Assembly: GCA_021827805.1 (NCBI GenBank)
Contig: JAKAUG010000419.1
Location: forward strand, 1-9,440
Reading direction: 5' to 3'
Origin: Bacillota bacterium
GTDB lineage: Bacteria; Bacillota; Sulfobacillia; RBS10-35; JAJYVN01
Length of the DNA: 9,440 nucleotides
The notes under the pieces are model-generated. The model worked only from the letters and a program-made list of their open reading frames with translations. It had not been told where the DNA came from and searched no databases. Positions within the stretch are counted from its first letter, which is position 1; every line of letters begins with the position of its first letter. Positions 6,772-9,440 of the stretch are shown here, piece by piece. The position numbers and the translations under genes were made by a program.

Positions 6772-7425
6772 GTGCGGATCGTGCTCCTGGGCCTGCCAGG
6801 GGCGGGCAAGGGAACGCAGGCGGCCCTGCTGGCCAGCTCGGCCGGTGTGCCGCATGTCGCCACGGGCAACATCTTTCGCCAGGCCATGACCGCGGGGACC
6901 CCACTGGGGCTCCAGGTGCGCGAGATCGTCGAGCGCGGCGGCCTGGTGCCGGATCAACTGACCGTGGCGATCGTGCGCCAGCGGCTCATGGAGGCGGATG
7001 CCGCGCGCGGGTTCGTTCTGGACGGCTTTCCGCGCACGGTCCCCCAGGCATTGGCCCTGGACGCGATGTTGCGGGGGATGGCCGCGCCGTTGGAGCGGGC
7101 CGTGCTGCTGCAGATGACGGCGGACGAGGCGGTGGCGCGGCTTGCGGGCCGACGGGTTTGCCCACGCTGCGGCGCGACCTACCATCTTCAGGCTGCCCCT
7201 CCGGCCCCGGACGGCACCTGCCCGCGCTGCGGTGCGGCTGTGGAGCAGCGGGCGGACGACCGCGAGGAGGTGCAGCGGCGGCGGGTCGAGGCCTATGAGG
7301 GCGAGACGGCCCCGTTGGTGCCGCACTACGAGGCCGCCGGGCGCCTGCTCCGCGTGCCGGCCGGCGGGGACGTGGCCGATGTCGCGGCGCGCCTGCGGGC
7401 AGCGCTCGCGGGGGCTGCGCGATGA
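6772..7425 (+). CDS. adk: Adenylate kinase with zinc-binding lid
   Basis: Adenylate kinase converts ATP plus AMP to two ADP in the cytoplasm. From GTG 6772 the product is 217 residues, the long bacterial form, starting MRIVLLGLPGAGKGTQA. The P-loop is GLPGAGKGT (7-15), the AMP-binding region is TGNIFR (31-36), and DGFPRT (84-89) is the family signature. The lid has four cysteines, C130/C133 and C150/C153 (RVCPRCGATY and TCPRCGAA), a structural zinc site common in Gram-positives and thermophiles. QRADD (159-163) follows. Oddity: position 33 is Asn where most family members have Asp (TGD). The start is set by homology and by GGGGAGG at 6755-6761; the frame is open further upstream into secY. 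The stop overlaps map by four bases. Confidence 0.97.
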   Translation: MRIVLLGLPGAGKGTQAALLASSAGVPHVATGNIFRQAMTAGTPLGLQVREIVERGGLVPDQLTVAIVRQRLMEADAARGFVLDGFPRTVPQALALDAMLRGMAAPLERAVLLQMTADEAVARLAGRRVCPRCGATYHLQAAPPAPDGTCPRCGAAVEQRADDREEVQRRRVEAYEGETAPLVPHYEAAGRLLRVPAGGDVADVAARLRAALAGAAR

Positions 7426-8228
7426 GTGCGCGGCGCGGCTACCTGTCACAGGTCTCCCCAGATCCGGAGCCCAAGCCCGCGGCGATCGTGCTGCGCTCGG
7501 AGCGGGAGATCGCCCTCCTGCGGGAAGCTGGCCGGGTGGTGGCGAGGGTCCTGGATGAGTTGGGTCGTTTGGCCGAGGCCGGCCGGACCACGCGCGAGTT
7601 GGATGAGCTGGCGCGCCGTTTGATCCGTGAGGCGGGCGGCGTGCCCACCTTCAAGGGCTACATGGGCTATCCGGCGTCCATGTGCGTCTCGATCAACGAC
7701 GAGGTCGTGCACGGCATCCCTGGCGACCGACGGCTCCAGCCTGGGGATGTGGTCTCCTGCGACGTCGGCGCCACGCTGGAGGGCTATGTGGGGGACGGTG
7801 CGCGCACCTTCCTGCTGCCACCGGCCAGCCCGACGGCCACAAGGCTGCTCAAGGTGACGCAGGCCGCCCTGGAGGCGGGGATCGCGGCGGCGGTACCCGG
7901 GGCGCGGGTGGGAGACATCTCGTACGCGGTGCAGACCGTGGTCGAGGCGGCCGGATTTTCCGTGGTCCGCAAATATTGTGGGCACGGAGTGGGTACCACC
8001 ATGCACGAGGAGCCGGCGGTGCCGAACTTCGGCCCTGCCGGGCACGGTCCCCGCCTGCGGGCCGGAATGGTGCTGGCCATCGAACCGATGGTCAACGCGG
8101 GGGGGCCGGATGTGGTTGTGGGGCAGGACGGGTGGGTGGTCCGCACCCGCGACGGCTCCCCATCGGCCCACTGCGAGCACACGGTGGCGATCGGTGCCGA
8201 GGGGCCATTGATTCTGACGCTGCCCTGA
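7422..8228 (+). CDS. map: Methionine aminopeptidase, type I
   Basis: This enzyme removes the initiator methionine from nascent proteins, a dimetal hydrolase of the pita-bread fold. All five metal ligands are visible: D114 (SCDVG), D125 (GDGAR), H188 (GHGVG), E221 (IEPM) and E252 (CEHT). Substrate-side histidines H97 (VVHGIP) and H195 (MHEEP) are also present. The product is 268 residues. ATG 7422 overlaps the adk stop (ATGA), implying coupled translation. The first 22 residues, before VLRSEREIALLREAGRV, are not part of the usual 250-residue core. A GTG at 7488 would remove them but has no Shine-Dalgarno. adk-map is a common pair in spc operons of Gram-positives. The stop is TGA. Confidence 0.97.
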   Translation: MSARRGYLSQVSPDPEPKPAAIVLRSEREIALLREAGRVVARVLDELGRLAEAGRTTRELDELARRLIREAGGVPTFKGYMGYPASMCVSINDEVVHGIPGDRRLQPGDVVSCDVGATLEGYVGDGARTFLLPPASPTATRLLKVTQAALEAGIAAAVPGARVGDISYAVQTVVEAAGFSVVRKYCGHGVGTTMHEEPAVPNFGPAGHGPRLRAGMVLAIEPMVNAGGPDVVVGQDGWVVRTRDGSPSAHCEHTVAIGAEGPLILTLP

Positions 8229-8236
8229 GGCGGATG

Positions 8237-8270
8237 CCTGTATACACGGCTGCCCTTTCGTGTATACTGG
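8237..8270 (+). repeat. Inverted repeat (9-bp perfect arms) overlapping the putative promoter
   Basis: GTATACACG at 8240-8248 and CGTGTATAC at 8259-8267 are perfect inverted copies around a ten-base spacer. CC (8237-8238) and GG (8269-8270) extend the symmetry past one T-T mismatch. The arm centres are 19 bases apart, about two helical turns, as in operators for dimeric regulators. It could also fold as a hairpin ending the upstream transcript, but no U-tract follows. The AT-rich arms stand out in GC-rich surroundings. Confidence 0.55.
8241..8268 (+). promoter_or_regulatory. Putative sigma-70-type promoter for the KOW-infA-rpmJ-rpsM transcript
   Basis: TATACT at 8263-8268 matches five of six bases of the -10 consensus. 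TATACA at 8241-8246 matches four of six bases of TTGACA, with a 16-base spacer. Transcription would begin near 8274-8277, some 70 bases before the KOW gene. Support comes from position: this 115-base gap is the longest in the window and one of the few AT-rich patches. The hexamers also form the arms of a dyad, so the signal may be an operator or hairpin instead of, or as well as, a promoter. Confidence 0.45.
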
Positions 8271-8279
8271 GAAGCTGCA

Positions 8280-8328
8280 CGTTCCGTGCCATGCGGCGCG
8301 GGATGTTGGGCCGCAGAGCCGCGGAACG
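8280..8328 (+). promoter_or_regulatory. Two-tier stem-loop in the 5' leader of the KOW gene
   Basis: CGTTCCG (8280-8286) pairs perfectly with CGGAACG (8322-8328). Nested inside it, TGCGGC (8292-8297) pairs with GCCGCA (8310-8315) around a 12-base loop. The structure would form right at the 5' end of a transcript from the putative promoter. It stops five bases before the KOW Shine-Dalgarno (GGAGGG, 8333-8338). A leader of this shape could control translation of the KOW gene or stabilise the mRNA. I recognise no known riboswitch or ribosomal-protein site. Confidence 0.4.
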
Positions 8329-8343
8329 CGATGGAGGGATCGG

Positions 8344-8646
8344 GTGGAGGGTCTGCCGCGACCCGGACAGCTGGTCTTCTCGCGGGCCGGCCGGGATCGG
8401 GGCCTGCCGATGGTGGTGCTGCGGGTCCTGGACCAGCGGCACGTGTTGCTGACCAATGGCAGGTCGCGGCCGTGCCTGCGCCCCAAACGCAAGAGCGTCC
8501 GGCACCTCGCGGCGGCTGGCGCGGTGCATCCGGGCATCGCGTGTGGGAACGCGCAGGTGGACGACGCGGAGATCCGGCGCTGGATCGCGGAGGTTGCGGC
8601 CCGACCCGAGTTGGGGACCGAGGGCAGGGGGGGGATTCCGGAGTGA
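8344..8646 (+). CDS. KOW-domain RNA-binding protein (L14e/YbzG-like)
   Basis: This small basic protein is of the type found between map and infA in Bacillota (YbzG in Bacillus subtilis), related to archaeal/eukaryotic L14e-type KOW proteins. Its exact role is not established; RNA or ribosome binding is expected. From GTG 8344 it has 100 residues. The KOW segment is about 7-35 ([20 protein letters not shown]), followed by a basic stretch [14 protein letters not shown] (42-55) and a C-terminal helix [12 protein letters not shown] (73-84). The start is supported by GGAGGG at 8333-8338, five bases upstream. The frame is open back to 8260, but that part overlaps the promoter and leader. The stop overlaps the infA start (GTGA). 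It is the first gene of the likely second transcript. Confidence 0.85.
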   Translation: MEGLPRPGQLVFSRAGRDRGLPMVVLRVLDQRHVLLTNGRSRPCLRPKRKSVRHLAAAGAVHPGIACGNAQVDDAEIRRWIAEVAARPELGTEGRGGIPE

Positions 8647-8915
8647 AGGCCAAGAAGCCCGTTGCCACCACCGCTGCTCCCCCGCGCCCCGCGTCCAGGG
8701 ACGCGGTGGAGGTTGAGGGGACCGTCGTCGAACCGTTGCCCAACGCCTCGTTCCGTGTGGAGCTGGACAACGGGCACAGGGTGATGGCCTACATCTGTGG
8801 CAAGATGCGGCGCAATGGTGTTTACATCCGCATTCTGCGTGGGGACCGCGTGACGGTGGAGTTGTCGCCGTACGATCTCACCCGCGGGCGGATCACGTAC
8901 CGGCATCGCGGCTAG
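8643..8915 (+). CDS. infA: Translation initiation factor IF-1 (with N-terminal extension)
   Basis: IF-1 is an OB-fold (S1-like) protein that occupies the 30S A site during initiation. The core is unmistakable: [20 protein letters not shown], followed by [32 protein letters not shown] and [10 protein letters not shown]. From GTG 8643 it has 90 residues against a usual 70-74. About 18 residues rich in Lys, Ala and Pro precede the OB fold. That start overlaps the KOW stop and has an eight-G run (8627-8634) eight bases upstream. GTG 8706, with AGGGA at 8697-8701, would give a standard 69-residue form. Relative to E. coli IF-1 (KMRKNYIRI), the loop [11 protein letters not shown] carries two extra residues (Gly-Val). 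The stop is TAG. Confidence 0.96.
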   Translation: MKAKKPVATTAAPPRPASRDAVEVEGTVVEPLPNASFRVELDNGHRVMAYICGKMRRNGVYIRILRGDRVTVELSPYDLTRGRITYRHRG

Positions 8916-8964
8916 GGTGTGGGTGGAATCCGGTCGCAACCGCGGCCAGGGTAGGTGGAGTCGG

Positions 8965-9078
8965 ATGAAGGTGCGGCCGTCGGTGAAGCGGATGTGCGCC
9001 AAGTGCAAGATCGTCAAGCGGCACGGGCGCGTCGTGGTGCTGTGCGAGAATCCGAAGCACAAGCAGCGGCAGGGCTGA
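8965..9078 (+). CDS. rpmJ: 50S ribosomal protein L36, zinc-ribbon form
   Basis: L36 is the smallest 50S protein, binding 23S rRNA near the base of the L7/L12 stalk. The 37-residue product matches the universal 37-38 length: [20 protein letters not shown], then [17 protein letters not shown]. Zinc ligands C11, C14, C27 and H32 are all present, so this is the zinc-containing form. ATG 8965 has GGTGGAG at 8954-8960, four bases upstream. It lies 49 bases after infA and 34 before rpsM, the standard alpha-operon order. The stop is TGA. Confidence 0.97.
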   Translation: MKVRPSVKRMCAKCKIVKRHGRVVVLCENPKHKQRQG

Positions 9079-9112
9079 CGGGAAGTTTCTCAGTGACGAG
9101 GGGGACAGGCAT

Positions 9113-9440
9113 TTGGCGCGCATTGCCGGTGTGGACCTTCCGCGTGATAAGCGCATTGAGGCGGCCCTGCCTTACCTGTACGGGATCGGCTGGTCGCTCT
9201 CGCGCCAGATCTTGGCCACGGCCCAGGTGGACCCGGACACCCGTGTGCGGGACCTGGCCGAGGACGAGGTGGCGCGCCTGCGCGAAGTCATCGAGCGCGA
9301 CCACAAGGTGGAGGGCGACCTCCGCTCGGAGGTTCAGCGCAACATCAAGCGACTGATGGATATCGGCAGCTACCGCGGGCTGCGGCACCGCCGTGGCCTG
9401 CCCGTGCGCGGTCAGCGCACCAAGACGAACGCGCGGACGC
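9113..9440 (+). CDS. rpsM: 30S ribosomal protein S13, N-terminal part (3' end outside window)
   Basis: S13 lies in the head of the 30S subunit, contacts the P-site tRNA and forms intersubunit bridges with the 50S. The first 109 residues are present; the family is about 120-126, so only the basic tail is missing. It begins [20 protein letters not shown] and then [14 protein letters not shown]. The helix-two-turn-helix signature region [20 protein letters not shown] with [20 protein letters not shown] is clear. The start is TTG 9113, since this is the exact canonical N-terminus and GAGGGGG at 9098-9104 is eight bases upstream. No ATG or GTG lies in frame between the rpmJ stop and this codon. 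Confidence 0.97.
   Translation, partial: MARIAGVDLPRDKRIEAALPYLYGIGWSLSRQILATAQVDPDTRVRDLAEDEVARLREVIERDHKVEGDLRSEVQRNIKRLMDIGSYRGLRHRRGLPVRGQRTKTNART

Noticed and set aside
8237..8270. The dyad after map as a standard intrinsic terminator
   Set aside because: The arms are AT-rich, not GC-rich, and no T-tract follows. The promoter/operator reading fits better, though a transcript-end role cannot be excluded.
8260..8343. N-terminal extension of the KOW protein by 28 codons from ATG 8260-equivalent frame opening
   Set aside because: The extension runs through the -10 element and leader stem-loop, shows no family similarity, and GTG 8344 has a well-placed GGAGGG.
7446..9062. A 538-codon open frame on the - strand opposite map-infA-rpmJ
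   Set aside because: It is a shadow of GC-rich coding on the + strand, with low-complexity composition, no recognisable domain, and it crosses the promoter-like gap and several gene boundaries.
1..9440. Search for tRNA or rRNA genes, insertion sequences, CRISPR arrays, attachment sites or foreign genes
   Set aside because: All sequence is accounted for by conserved core genes with short gaps. I saw no cloverleaf, transposase, regular repeat-spacer pattern or composition break other than the small AT-rich island at 8239-8268.

Overview
This window is a stretch of a bacterial chromosome carrying the end of the S10 ribosomal-protein operon, a complete spc operon and the start of the alpha operon, all on the + strand and tightly packed. 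Order: rpsC (3' part), rplP, rpmC, rpsQ, rplN, rplX, rplE, rpsN, rpsH, rplF, rplR, rpsE, rplO, secY, adk, map, a KOW-domain RNA-binding protein gene, infA, rpmJ, rpsM (5' part). No gene is broken, and I see no mobile element, tRNA, rRNA or CRISPR array. rpmD (L30), normally between rpsE and rplO, is absent.

Organism: the DNA is GC-rich by eye, GTG and TTG starts are common, and none of the 19 visible stop codons is TAA. S14 is the short zinc-binding form, L36 and L24 keep their zinc cysteines, adenylate kinase has a four-cysteine lid, and a KOW-domain gene lies between map and infA as in Bacillota (ybzG position in Bacillus). This points to a high-GC, Gram-positive-like lineage (deep-branching Bacillota or a related Terrabacteria phylum), perhaps a thermophile or an uncultured lineage. 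I cannot name a genus. The missing rpmD argues against a textbook Bacillus or Clostridium.

Region 1-8228 is one run of genes with overlaps or short gaps (at most 64 bases), so it is probably one long transcript whose promoter lies outside the window. The ribosomal proteins build the 30S and 50S subunits. SecY is the translocon channel that docks on the ribosome. Adk supplies the adenylate balance and Map trims the initiator methionine. The only clear break is 8229-8343 (115 bases), between map and the KOW gene. It holds an AT-rich island with a sigma-70-like promoter inside a 9-bp dyad, followed by a two-tier stem-loop just before the KOW Shine-Dalgarno. This is the likely start of a second transcript: KOW-infA-rpmJ-rpsM and onward.

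Most of the window is ordinary core translation machinery. The points worth a second look are regulatory or evolutionary: the promoter and dyad plus leader at 8237-8340, a possible switch-like structure before rplE, the loss of rpmD, an unusual IF-1 with an N-terminal extension and a two-residue insertion, an out-of-frame Shine-Dalgarno/GTG at the rpsE start, and heavy use of TAG stops. I found no undescribed multi-gene system here.
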